Part shown: piece after piece, positions 14,584 to 21,765 of the stretch
How positions within the stretch are numbered: the stretch's first letter is position 1
Layout of the letters: every line of letters starts with the position of its first letter
Source: DASXVX01 sp036504075
GTDB taxonomy: Bacteria > Bacillota > Sulfobacillia > Symbiobacteriales > Symbiobacteriaceae
Reading direction: 5' to 3'
DNA: 23,392 bases
Assembly (NCBI GenBank): GCA_036504075.1
Contig: DASXVX010000014.1
Location: 1 to 23,392, forward strand
Program-made: the position numbers and the translations under genes
Notes under the pieces: generated by a model
The model's input: only the letters and a program-made list of their open reading frames with translations
The model's database searches: none
What the model was told of the DNA's origin: nothing

Positions 14584-15309
14584 ATGGAAATGGTCAGGCT
14601 GACCATCGACGGCCGTCCGGTGGAGGCGCCCCGCGGGACAACCCTGCGGCAGGCCGCACTCCAGGCCGGGACGCACACTCCGACGCTCTGCCACCACGAA
14701 CACCTGAACTGCGCCGCCAACTGCCGGGTCTGCGTGGTCGAAGTGGAGCGGGCCAGAACGCTGATACCCTCCTGCGCGACCCCCGTGCAGGACGGCATGG
14801 TGGTCCGGACCGACACGGACCGGGTCCGCAAGGCCCGCCGCATGGTCCTGGAACTGCTCATGACGGAAATCGACACCACCACCGCCCCCGAAATCCAAGC
14901 GTACGGGCGTTACTACGGCGCCGACCCGGCCCGCTACCCGGCGGTCCGCGAGGCGGCCAAAGAGCGGGAGGTTATCATCGACAACCCGTTCTACGTGCGC
15001 GATTACGCCAAGTGCATGGCCTGCATGCGCTGCGTCCGGGCCTGCGGGTCGGACATTCAGCACACCTGGGCCATCGCCATGACGGGCCATGGCCACCACA
15101 TCTCGGTGGGGGCGGGCAGCCCCACCAACGACATCACCGAAAGTCCCTGCGTCTTCTGCGGCAATTGCGTCGGCCTCTGCCCCACCGGGGCGCTGATGGG
15201 CATCGCCGAGTACGAGGTCCGCAAGGCCGGCCTGATTGGCACGCCGGAACTGCAATGGTCTCCGGAGACGGGCCTGACCGGCCCTGGCACGGCAAAGGAG
15301 GTCATCTGA
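14584..15309 (+). CDS. NuoG/HoxU-like iron-sulfur subunit of formate dehydrogenase
   Basis: This 241-residue electron-transfer subunit corresponds to the N-terminal part of NuoG or of FdsA, here a separate protein. A plant-type [2Fe-2S] domain carries Cys36, Cys47, Cys50 and Cys64. Two [4Fe-4S] ferredoxin motifs follow: Cys144, 147, 150, 154 and Cys189, 192, 195, 199 (CVFCGNCVGLCPTGA). Between them NuoG normally has a His-Cys3 [4Fe-4S] motif (HPLDCxxCxxxGxC); in this protein the equivalent stretch (about 95-112) has no Cys or His, so that cluster is absent. It likely bridges FdhA to the NuoEF fusion. ATG 14584 is one base after the upstream stop, and fdhA starts one base after its own stop, so translation is coupled. 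Confidence 0.92.
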   Translation: MEMVRLTIDGRPVEAPRGTTLRQAALQAGTHTPTLCHHEHLNCAANCRVCVVEVERARTLIPSCATPVQDGMVVRTDTDRVRKARRMVLELLMTEIDTTTAPEIQAYGRYYGADPARYPAVREAAKEREVIIDNPFYVRDYAKCMACMRCVRACGSDIQHTWAIAMTGHGHHISVGAGSPTNDITESPCVFCGNCVGLCPTGALMGIAEYEVRKAGLIGTPELQWSPETGLTGPGTAKEVI

Positions 15310-15310
15310 C

Positions 15311-17380
15311 ATGGTGACTGCCACCACCTGCTCATACTGCGGCGTAGGCTGCACGCTGGAACTGCACACGGTCGGGAACCAGATTTACAAGGTCACCTCG
15401 CCGCCCGACGCCCCCGCCAACCGGGGCAACCTCTGCGTCAAAGGGCGGTTCGGCTATGACTATGTTCACAGCGGCGACCGGCTGACCCAGCCGCTCATCC
15501 GCCGGGGCGGCGTGCCCGGCGCCCGGCGAGGCACGCCGGAGTACGGCACGCTGGAACCCGCCTCCTGGGATGAGGCGCTTGACCTGGTCGCGACGCGGCT
15601 CGGGGCGATCAAGGCCGACCACGGCCCGGACGCGCTCATGGGCCTCTCCAGCGCCAAGTGCACCAACGAGGAGAACTACCTCTTCCAAAAGTTCATCCGG
15701 GCCGCCATCGGCACCCACAACGTGGATCACTGCGCCCGGCTTTGCCACGCCTCCTCGGTGGTAGCCGTGAACATGGCCCTGGGTTCGGCGGCCATGTCCA
15801 ACTCCATCGGCGAAATCCGGCGCGAGATCGACTGCATTCTGGTCACGGGCCACAACACCACGGAGAACCACCCGATCGTCGGCCTGGAGATGAAGGCCGC
15901 CGTCGCCCGGGGTGCGGACCTGATTCTGGTTGATCCCCGAGAGATCGAACTCGCCGAGTTCGCCACCTACCACCTGAAGCACCGCTCCGGCAGCGATGTC
16001 GCGGTCTTCAACGCCATGGCGAACGTGATCATCGCCGAGCGACTTTACAACCAGCAGTTCGTGGACGAACGCACCGAAGGCTTCGCCGTGGTGGCCGCGG
16101 CGGTGAAAGACTGCACGCCGGAGTGGGCCGAAGAGATCAGCGGGGTGCCGGCAGACCTGATCCGTCAGGCCGCCCGGCTGTACGCGGGCGCCAAGGCATC
16201 CGGCATTTACTGGGGCATGGGCATCACCCAGCACCACAACGGCACGCAGGCGGCGCTCAGCCTCTGCAACCTGGCCCTGCTCACCGGACAGATCGGCCGG
16301 CCGGGCACCGGGCTGAACCCGGTCCGGGGTCAGAACAACGTGCAGGGCGCCGGCGACATGGGTGCGCTGCCGAACAACCTGCCCGGCTACATGCCGGCGA
16401 CCGACGAAACGGCGCTCGAGAAGTGGAGCCAGGCCTGGGGCGTCAAGCTCTCCCGCACGAAAGGCCTGACGGCGACGGACGGCGTCAACGCCATGGGCGA
16501 AGGGAAGCTCAAAGGCCTGTACGTCATGGGCGAGAACCCGCTCATGACCGATCCGAACCTGCACCACGCCCGGGCTTGTTTCGAAGAACTGGAATTCCTC
16601 GCGGTGCAAGATATCTTCCTGACCGAAACCGCCGAAATGGCCGATGTCGTCCTGCCCGGCGCCGCCTTCGCCGAAAAGGAAGGCACGTACAACAACACCG
16701 AGCGCCGGGTCCAGCGGGTGCGGGCCGCGGTCACGCCGCCGGGCGCTGCCCGCCAGGACTGGCAAATCCTCGGCGAGCTCTCCACCCGGCTCGGCTACCC
16801 CATGCACTATGAGCGCCCGGCGGACATCTGGAGGGAAGTCGCCGGACTCGTCCCGAGCTTCAAGGGCATCACCTGGGCCAGGCTAGAGGCCGGTCCGGGC
16901 ATCCAGTGGCCCTGCCCGGACGACCAGCACCCCGGCACCCGGTTCCTGCACGCAGGCACGTTCCCGCGGGGCCGGGGCAAGCTCCACCCGGTGGTGTACG
17001 AGCCGCCCACGGAGAATCCCGACGACGATTACCCGTTCGTGTTGACCACGGGCCGGGTGCTGTTCCACTGGCACAGCGGCGTGCTCTCCCGCCGGGCCGC
17101 CGGGCTGAATGCCATCGCACCGGAGGCGCTGGTGGAGATTCACCCGTACGACGCCGTTGAGCTTGGCATCGCCGATGCCGGCATGGTCACGGTAACGAGC
17201 CGCCGGGGCAAGGTGACGGCCAAGGCGCAGGTGACCACCCGCCCGCTGCCGGGCAGCATCTTCATGACCTTCCACTACGCCGAAGCCGCCGCCAACCTGC
17301 TGACCATCGACTCGCTCGATCCGCTGGCCAAAATTCCCGAGTTCAAAGTTTGCGCAGTCAAACTTGAGCCGGCCATCTAG
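15311..17380 (+). CDS. fdhA: Formate dehydrogenase catalytic subunit (Mo/W-bis-MGD, Cys type)
   Basis: This 689-residue molybdopterin oxidoreductase oxidises formate to CO2 or, in reverse, reduces CO2. An N-terminal [4Fe-4S] domain has Cys7, Cys10, Cys14 and Cys42, with Lys44 after the last as in FdhF. The metal ligand is Cys145 in DHCARLCHASS, followed by the conserved His146; in E. coli FdhF the same place holds selenocysteine. Later motifs are WGMGITQHHNGT, GQIGRPGTGLNPVRGQNNVQG, and the C-terminal cofactor-binding domain ending MTFHYAEAAANLLTIDSLDP. It has no NuoG-like N-terminal extension because that module is the preceding gene. AGGAGG precedes ATG 15311. No fdhD or cofactor-synthesis gene is in the window. 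A soluble cytoplasmic complex is expected: no signal peptide or Tat motif is present. Confidence 0.95.
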   Translation: MVTATTCSYCGVGCTLELHTVGNQIYKVTSPPDAPANRGNLCVKGRFGYDYVHSGDRLTQPLIRRGGVPGARRGTPEYGTLEPASWDEALDLVATRLGAIKADHGPDALMGLSSAKCTNEENYLFQKFIRAAIGTHNVDHCARLCHASSVVAVNMALGSAAMSNSIGEIRREIDCILVTGHNTTENHPIVGLEMKAAVARGADLILVDPREIELAEFATYHLKHRSGSDVAVFNAMANVIIAERLYNQQFVDERTEGFAVVAAAVKDCTPEWAEEISGVPADLIRQAARLYAGAKASGIYWGMGITQHHNGTQAALSLCNLALLTGQIGRPGTGLNPVRGQNNVQGAGDMGALPNNLPGYMPATDETALEKWSQAWGVKLSRTKGLTATDGVNAMGEGKLKGLYVMGENPLMTDPNLHHARACFEELEFLAVQDIFLTETAEMADVVLPGAAFAEKEGTYNNTERRVQRVRAAVTPPGAARQDWQILGELSTRLGYPMHYERPADIWREVAGLVPSFKGITWARLEAGPGIQWPCPDDQHPGTRFLHAGTFPRGRGKLHPVVYEPPTENPDDDYPFVLTTGRVLFHWHSGVLSRRAAGLNAIAPEALVEIHPYDAVELGIADAGMVTVTSRRGKVTAKAQVTTRPLPGSIFMTFHYAEAAANLLTIDSLDPLAKIPEFKVCAVKLEPAI

Positions 17381-17412
17381 TTCCGCTCCTCCGGTCGCGG
17401 AGGCGGACGGAA
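17381..17412 (+). terminator. Stem-loop immediately after the fdhA stop codon
   Basis: TTCCG...CGGAA (17381-17385 with 17408-17412) encloses CCTCCG-GTCG-CGGAGG, a long hairpin with an internal loop that starts at the base after the stop codon. There is no T-run, so it may act as an mRNA 3'-stabilising or weak terminator structure. The following 170 bases to the next promoter contain no credible gene. Confidence 0.4.
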
Positions 17413-17578
17413 GCTGCGACGAGCATCGGGGCGTTCGTTCAAGATTCGCAGCCGATGGCGGCGAACGCAGCGGTAACGGCATCCATCGCCTACCAGTGAG
17501 CGAGTACGCCACCAACGGCGAGAATCATTTCAAAGGTAAGTCGCCCCGCGCGAGGAGCAGTTTTCGGCCGCCGACCCC

Positions 17579-17610
17579 TTGACCTTGCCCCTGGGGCAAT
17601 CCCTTATGCT
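17579..17610 (+). promoter_or_regulatory. MerR-type promoter with operator palindrome
   Basis: The -35 TTGACC (17579-17584) and -10 TATGCT (17605-17610) are separated by an over-long 20-bp spacer. Inside it is the perfect palindrome TTGCCCC-T-GGGGCAA (17585-17599). This is the standard layout of promoters that MerR-family regulators untwist to activate. Its position 22 bases before the regulator gene implies autoregulation. Confidence 0.8.
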
Positions 17611-17631
17611 CACAGTAGAGGTGGTGACCCC

Positions 17632-18417
17632 ATGTATACGGTCGGCCAGATGGCCCGGGTCTGCTTCGTCTCCACGAAGCTCCTCCGCCATTACGACGAG
17701 ATTCAGCTCTTCCGCCCGGCCCGGGTTGGACCGGAGAACCAGTATCGCTACTATGACCGGGAGCAGGTGCTCTTGCTCCGGCGCATCCTGTTCCTCCGGG
17801 ACCTCGGCCTCGGGCTGGAGGTAATCCGGGAACTGGTCAACAGCGGTGCTGTGGAAGACCCGGCCCGGATCTCGGCCATCTTGGCGGAACGGGCGGCAGG
17901 CATTGCGCACGAAATCGCCGCGCGCCGGGAACTGCTCGACCGCATCGAACGGGTCACCGCCATGCTGCATGTGAAAGGGGAAATCAGCATGACGAATCCG
18001 ACCGTCACCATCAAGGACGTCCCGGCGCTGGAAGTCGTGGGGATCCGCAAAACCATCGCGATCCGGGACATCGGCAACCTCCTGGAAGAGGCGGCCCGCA
18101 AGCTCCGCTCCCGGCCCGCCGGCCCGCCCATCTGCCTGTACCACACCCAGGAGTTCGATCCCGAAGCGATTGACGTGGAGGCGCTCTTTCCGGTAACCGC
18201 CCGGGGAAATCAGACGCTGCCAGCCGTGAAGGTCGCCGCCATCACGCATCTGGGCAAGTACGAGGACATCTCGCAGACCTACTCGGTGCTCTTCGAGTGG
18301 GTCAACCAGCACGGCTACAGCCTTACCGGCCCAACCCGGGAACACTACATCATCGGCCCGGAAAGCAACCGGCCGCCGGAGGAGTACGTCACGGAGGTTC
18401 AGGCACCCATCGGGTAG
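17632..18417 (+). CDS. MerR-family regulator with GyrI-like ligand-binding domain
   Basis: The 261-residue protein is a transcription activator of the BmrR/BltR type. Residues 1-70 form the MerR winged helix-turn-helix (YTVGQMARVCFVSTKLLRHYDEIQLFRP, then YRYYDREQV). A dimerising coiled coil follows (about 75-115), and then a C-terminal GyrI/effector-binding domain (about 125-260) ending PPEEYVTEVQAPI. Such domains bind hydrophobic cations or drugs. Start ATG 17632 is preceded by GAGGTGG. The usual efflux pump or other target gene is not adjacent: the gene is alone between its own promoter and a terminator, so it may act elsewhere or mainly on itself. Confidence 0.92.
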   Translation: MYTVGQMARVCFVSTKLLRHYDEIQLFRPARVGPENQYRYYDREQVLLLRRILFLRDLGLGLEVIRELVNSGAVEDPARISAILAERAAGIAHEIAARRELLDRIERVTAMLHVKGEISMTNPTVTIKDVPALEVVGIRKTIAIRDIGNLLEEAARKLRSRPAGPPICLYHTQEFDPEAIDVEALFPVTARGNQTLPAVKVAAITHLGKYEDISQTYSVLFEWVNQHGYSLTGPTREHYIIGPESNRPPEEYVTEVQAPIG

Positions 18418-18423
18418 ACAGAA

Positions 18424-18454
18424 ACAGGCGCTCGCCAGTTCGGCGGGCGCCTGT
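18424..18454 (+). terminator. Intrinsic terminator of the MerR-type regulator gene
   Basis: A 13-bp stem with one G-T pair (18424-18436 with 18442-18454, loop AGTTC) is followed by CGCTTTGTCTT. It lies just past the stop codon and between convergent genes, so it may also limit nagB read-through. Confidence 0.75.
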
Positions 18455-18478
18455 CGCTTTGTCTTCAGGATAAGAAAG

Positions 18479-19219
18479 TCACCGCTCAGACCGGAAGGCG
18501 ACCTGCGGCACTTCAGCCGCCGCCGCCCGGTCCAGGAGTATGGTCACGTTCTCGTGCCGCTGCAGGGCGGTGGCTGGCACCGCCTCCGACGGCGCTTCCG
18601 CCACCGTCCGCCGGACGATGTCCGCCTTGGACTCGCCGGAAGCCAGCAGAATCACCCGCCGTGCCTCCAGAATCGTCCCGATGCCCATCGTGATCGCCTC
18701 GCGGGGCACGGCCCCGATGCTTCCAAAGAAGCGGGCGTTGGCCTGCCGGGTGGCGTCGGTCAGCGCGACCCGCCGGGTCCGGGAGGTCCAGGGCGTCCCC
18801 GGCTCGTTGAACCCGATGTGGCCGTTGAGTCCCAGCCCAAGCACCACGACGTCCAGCCCGCCGGCTTGCCGGATTCCCGCCTCGTAGGCACGGCACTCCG
18901 CCGCCACGTCCGGCGTCATGCCGTCCGGAATGTGAATCGACTGGGGCGGCAAGTCCACCCGGTCGAACAGGTGGGTCCGCATGTAGCTGTAGTAGCTCTG
19001 CGAATGTTCTTTCCGCAGCCCGATGTACTCGTCCAGGTTAAACGTCTGCACCTTCCGGAAGCTGACGCCGGTCCGAACCAGTGCGCTGTAAAACCCTTCC
19101 GGCGTCGATCCCGTCGGCAGCCCCAGCACGGCGTCCGGCCGACGGCGGATGGATTCCGCCACAATCGCCGCCGCCCGCTCCGAGAGCGCCGCATAATCCG
19201 CCATTACTTCGATCTTCAA
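18479..19219 (-). CDS. nagB: Glucosamine-6-phosphate deaminase
   Basis: The enzyme converts glucosamine 6-phosphate to fructose 6-phosphate and ammonia, the step that brings amino sugars into glycolysis. Its 246 residues match the short Bacillus-type NagB. Motifs are LGLPTGSTPEGFY (32-44), NLDEYIGL (61-68) with the catalytic Asp, and GLNGHIGFNEPG (130-141) with His134, plus ITMGIGTILEARRVILLASGESKA. Start TTG 19219 follows a purine-rich GGAAGTGA site that is one copy of a 14-bp tandem repeat. It is the last gene of the nagR-nagA-nagB unit, 25 bases after nagA. Confidence 0.96.
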   Translation of the reverse strand: MKIEVMADYAALSERAAAIVAESIRRRPDAVLGLPTGSTPEGFYSALVRTGVSFRKVQTFNLDEYIGLRKEHSQSYYSYMRTHLFDRVDLPPQSIHIPDGMTPDVAAECRAYEAGIRQAGGLDVVVLGLGLNGHIGFNEPGTPWTSRTRRVALTDATRQANARFFGSIGAVPREAITMGIGTILEARRVILLASGESKADIVRRTVAEAPSEAVPATALQRHENVTILLDRAAAAEVPQVAFRSER

Positions 19220-19246
19220 TGTATCACTTCCTATGGATCACTTCCT
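19219..19246 (-). repeat. Tandem 14-bp repeat carrying a duplicated ribosome binding site
   Basis: On the minus strand AGGAAGTGATCCAT is followed at once by AGGAAGTGATACAT (13 of 14 identical), spanning the gap between nagA and nagB. The first copy overlaps the nagA stop codon (TAG), the second ends at the nagB TTG start. Both carry the Shine-Dalgarno-like AGGAAG. Confidence 0.7.
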
Positions 19247-20426
19247 AAAGCAGGTCAATGCCCGTGTACGCCAACTGCCCCTCGACAATGGTTCCCATCA
19301 CCCGCAGGTCCTGGTCAAGCAAGGCCAGGTCGGCGTCCATACCAGCGCCGAGTGCGCCCTTGCGCCCCACCAGCCCGTGCCGGCGCGCCGGGTGCAGCGA
19401 CGCCATGGCCACCGCCGTCACCAGGTCCACACCCGCCAGGCGGACCATGTTCCGGACGGCATCCGCCATGGTCAGTGCGGAACCCGCCAGCGCTCCGCTC
19501 TCCAGCCGGGCGGCGCCGTCTTTGAGGACCGCCTTCAGGCCGCCCAGGAGGTACTCACCCTCGGGCATCCCGGCGGCCCGCATGGCGTCCGTGATCAGAA
19601 TGACCTGCTCCGGCCCCCTGGCCCGGACGGCCACTGCCAAAGCCCCCGGATGGACGTGAATACCGTCGGCGATCAGTTCCACCGTCAACCCCGGCAACGT
19701 CAGCGCCGCACCCACCGTTCCGGGCTCCCGGTGGTGCAGACCCCGCATGCCGTTATACAGATGCGTCACGTGGCTGACCCCCGCCGCCACCCCGGCCTCC
19801 AACTGCGCCTGGGTACAGTCCGTATGGCCGGCGCTGACCACGGCACCACGGGACGCCAGGTGGCGGATGGCATCCAGGCCCCCCATCATCTCCGGTGCCA
19901 GCGTTACGTGCCAGAGGTCGCCCGGCCGCCCGGCGGCCAGCCAGCGGTCGATTTCCGCCACGGAAGCAGCCCGGATGTGCCGGGGGTCCTGTGCCCCTTT
20001 GTGCTGCGGGTTGATGAACGGACCCTCCACGTGGAAGCCCAGAATGCGGGCGCCACGCCGGGGGGCATTTTTCGCGGCGTTCACCGCGGCGATGATGTCC
20101 GCTTCCGGCGCACTGAGCGTCGTCGCCAACAGGCCGGTCGTGCCGTAGCGGGCGTGCGTCTCGGCAATGGTCGCCGCCGCCTCGGGGTCGGCGTCCATGA
20201 AATCGGCCCCGCCGCCGCCGTGCACGTGCAGGTCGATAAACCCCGGCGCAATGTACCCCTGGTCCAGCCGGGTCGTGCGGGCCGGGTCCGGCGCCGGTGC
20301 CGGGACCGCCTCCCGGTCCCAAAGGCCGGCAATTTTACCGCCGAACACGTGGACCAGCCCATTCGCGACAATCCGATCCGGCAGCACCAGAGCGCCCTGA
20401 AACCAGTGGTCCTCGAGCCGGAGCAT
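19245..20426 (-). CDS. nagA: N-acetylglucosamine-6-phosphate deacetylase
   Basis: This amidohydrolase removes acetate from GlcNAc 6-phosphate, giving the substrate of NagB. Its 393 residues are the normal length. Metal and catalytic residues are visible: HVH (67-69, PGFIDLHVHG), Glu134 (GFHVEGPF), His201 (SAGHTDC), His222 (THLYNGM), substrate loop DGIHVHP, and catalytic Asp280 in LITDAMRAAGMP. The presence of both HVH histidines suggests a two-metal site as in Bacillus NagA. The ATG directly follows the nagR stop codon (TAGATG), with GGAGG inside the end of nagR, so translation of the two is coupled. Confidence 0.97.
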   Translation of the reverse strand: MLRLEDHWFQGALVLPDRIVANGLVHVFGGKIAGLWDREAVPAPAPDPARTTRLDQGYIAPGFIDLHVHGGGGADFMDADPEAAATIAETHARYGTTGLLATTLSAPEADIIAAVNAAKNAPRRGARILGFHVEGPFINPQHKGAQDPRHIRAASVAEIDRWLAAGRPGDLWHVTLAPEMMGGLDAIRHLASRGAVVSAGHTDCTQAQLEAGVAAGVSHVTHLYNGMRGLHHREPGTVGAALTLPGLTVELIADGIHVHPGALAVAVRARGPEQVILITDAMRAAGMPEGEYLLGGLKAVLKDGAARLESGALAGSALTMADAVRNMVRLAGVDLVTAVAMASLHPARRHGLVGRKGALGAGMDADLALLDQDLRVMGTIVEGQLAYTGIDLL

Positions 20427-21170
20427 CTAGGATTCCTCCTGTCGGATCAGTTCCGTAGTGAAGCGGTACCGGTCGCCCCGATACCACGACCGGACAAATT
20501 CCACCGGACGGCCGCCTTCATCCCGGGCCAGCCGCTCCATGAGCAGCAGCGGCACGCCCTCCCGGGCATGGAGCACTTCCGCCTCATAGGCGCTGGCCGC
20601 CACCGCCTCCAGGCTCTGGCTCGCCCGCCGCAGGCGAATGGCGAATCGTTCCGCCAGGATGCCGTACAGCGAAACCTGTGAAAAGTCCACCGTGGTCAAA
20701 CCCGGGCAGAGCGCCACCGGCAGGTGCGCCACTTCCAGGGCCATCGGCTGACCATCGGCCAGGCGAAGCCGCTCCAGCCGGAAGACCGGGGCGGCCTGTT
20801 CGATGCCCAGGGCATGGCCGACGTGGAATCCGGCCAGCACCTCCCGGCTGGAAATCACCTGTGCCCCAGCCACGAGACCCCGGCGCAGCATATCCTCTGT
20901 AAAGCTGGTAAGAGCGATCAGCGGTTGCTCCAACTTGGGCGTGGCCACGAACGTCCCCCTGCCCTGCACCCGGTATAAATACCCCTGGCTCTCCAGCTCT
21001 TTCAGTGCCTGGCGGGCCGTCATCCGGCTGACCCCAAACTGGTCGGTCAGCTCCCGCTCTGATGGGATCCGGTCGCCGGGCCGATAGGCCCCGCTGTCGA
21101 TGACCTCCAGGAGCCAGGTCTTGATCTGGTAGTAGAGCGGCGTGGATAGGTGCTTGTCGGCGTCGTTCAG
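20427..21170 (-). CDS. nagR: GntR/HutC-family repressor of amino-sugar use (NagR/YvoA-like)
   Basis: This transcription regulator has an N-terminal GntR winged helix (STPLYYQIKTWLLEVIDSG, PSERELTDQFGVSRMTARQALKELE, YLYRVQGRGTFV) and a C-terminal UTRA effector domain of about 150 residues. In NagR/DasR relatives the effector is GlcN-6-P or GlcNAc-6-P. The frame is open to ATG 21227, but that ATG lies next to the predicted transcription start and has no ribosome site. An in-frame CTG at 21170 has GGGAGGGG six bases upstream and gives the family's usual short N-terminus, so I prefer a CTG start (247 residues). It heads the nagR-nagA-nagB operon and overlaps none of it. Confidence 0.93.
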   Translation of the reverse strand: MNDADKHLSTPLYYQIKTWLLEVIDSGAYRPGDRIPSERELTDQFGVSRMTARQALKELESQGYLYRVQGRGTFVATPKLEQPLIALTSFTEDMLRRGLVAGAQVISSREVLAGFHVGHALGIEQAAPVFRLERLRLADGQPMALEVAHLPVALCPGLTTVDFSQVSLYGILAERFAIRLRRASQSLEAVAASAYEAEVLHAREGVPLLLMERLARDEGGRPVEFVRSWYRGDRYRFTTELIRQEES

Positions 21171-21206
21171 GAAAATCCCCTCCCACGAATGCCGCCAGTC
21201 GGCGAA

Positions 21207-21220
21207 GTTGTATATACCAC
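21207..21220. promoter_or_regulatory. Probable NagR operator
   Basis: The near-perfect 14-bp palindrome GTTGTATATACCAC (core GTATATAC) has the form of HutC/NagR-type sites. It lies a few bases downstream of the -10 box of the nag promoter, around the transcription start, so bound repressor would block initiation. The assignment to NagR is from family knowledge and position. Confidence 0.6.
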
Positions 21221-21226
21221 TCATCA

Positions 21227-21255
21227 TTTATAGCACGACCAAGAAAGTCAATCAA
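21227..21255 (-). promoter_or_regulatory. Sigma-A type promoter of the nagRAB operon
   Basis: On the minus strand -35 TTGATT (21250-21255) and -10 TATAAA (21227-21232) are 17 bp apart. The expected start of transcription is near 21218-21222, inside the operator and just at the spurious upstream ATG of nagR. This leaves a leader of about 50 bases to the CTG start. Confidence 0.7.
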
Positions 21256-21361
21256 GGGTGAACAAAGAGCCATTTTGTATCGAACCATCTTCTGGAAAAT
21301 AACGTATGAATAGGTACTGCGTTCAAGTTCTGCGTGGGTGGATGAAAGGGGGCTACTGGGC

Positions 21362-21712
21362 ATGCATGTCATTCAGCGCGCCTTGTCCAGGTTAGGATTC
21401 GGGCCGGTGGAACAAAAAGAATACCGCCCGGACTACCAGCACCTGATGCAATCTGCGCTGTTGCGGGTACGTACGGCCGAACTGTGCATCCAGGAGGCCC
21501 GATCCCTGGAAGAGCTGGACACCGCCCGGGCGTCCATGGCGGCGGCCTGGGCAGAAGTGCAGCAGCTGGTGCGGATGGCCAAACGCGATCGGGGAATCGC
21601 TGTGAAGCCGATCTCTGAAACCGAGGAGATGCACCGGAACCTGCGGGACTTCCTGAACCACCGCACCCCCGGAGACAAGCCGGGCCATCGGAAAACCGGC
21701 ACGAACCGATAG
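21362..21712 (+). CDS. Small helical hypothetical protein, 116 residues
   Basis: I do not recognise this gene firmly. It encodes a soluble, mostly alpha-helical protein: two long amphipathic helices (about 25-50 and 52-78: RPDYQHLMQSALLRVRTAEL and SLEELDTARASMAAAWAEVQ), then a basic, Pro/Gly-rich tail. The two-helix pattern and size are reminiscent of DUF2508-type Bacillota proteins, but that is a weak resemblance by eye. The start ATG 21362 has AAGGGGG nine bases upstream; the GTG at 21338 lacks a site. It is divergent from nagR and convergent with the ROK kinase, with a good terminator after it. Confidence 0.7.
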   Translation: MHVIQRALSRLGFGPVEQKEYRPDYQHLMQSALLRVRTAELCIQEARSLEELDTARASMAAAWAEVQQLVRMAKRDRGIAVKPISETEEMHRNLRDFLNHRTPGDKPGHRKTGTNR

Positions 21713-21720
21713 CGCTGGAC

Positions 21721-21756
21721 ACAGCGATGGGGGGGCGAATTGCCCCCCCATCGCTG
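21721..21756 (+). terminator. Intrinsic terminator between the hypothetical and ROK genes
   Basis: A 14-bp stem (21721-21734 with 21743-21756) containing six G-C pairs in a row is followed by CGTTGCGTTTATAG on the + strand. It lies eight bases after the hypothetical gene's stop and nine before the convergent ROK gene's stop, so it may serve both. Confidence 0.75.
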
Positions 21757-21765
21757 TCGTTGCGT

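Noticed and set aside
12891..14882. A 663-codon open frame on the minus strand opposite the NuoEF fusion
   Set aside because: Shadow frame of a clearly conserved gene; no recognisable domain and low-complexity composition.
15311..17380. Selenocysteine in the formate dehydrogenase
   Set aside because: The frame is continuous without an internal TGA and the catalytic position is an ordinary Cys.
17364..17582. 72-codon open frame between fdhA and the MerR-type gene
   Set aside because: Overlaps the end of fdhA and the MerR promoter, with Ser/Arg/Pro-rich composition and no ribosome site.
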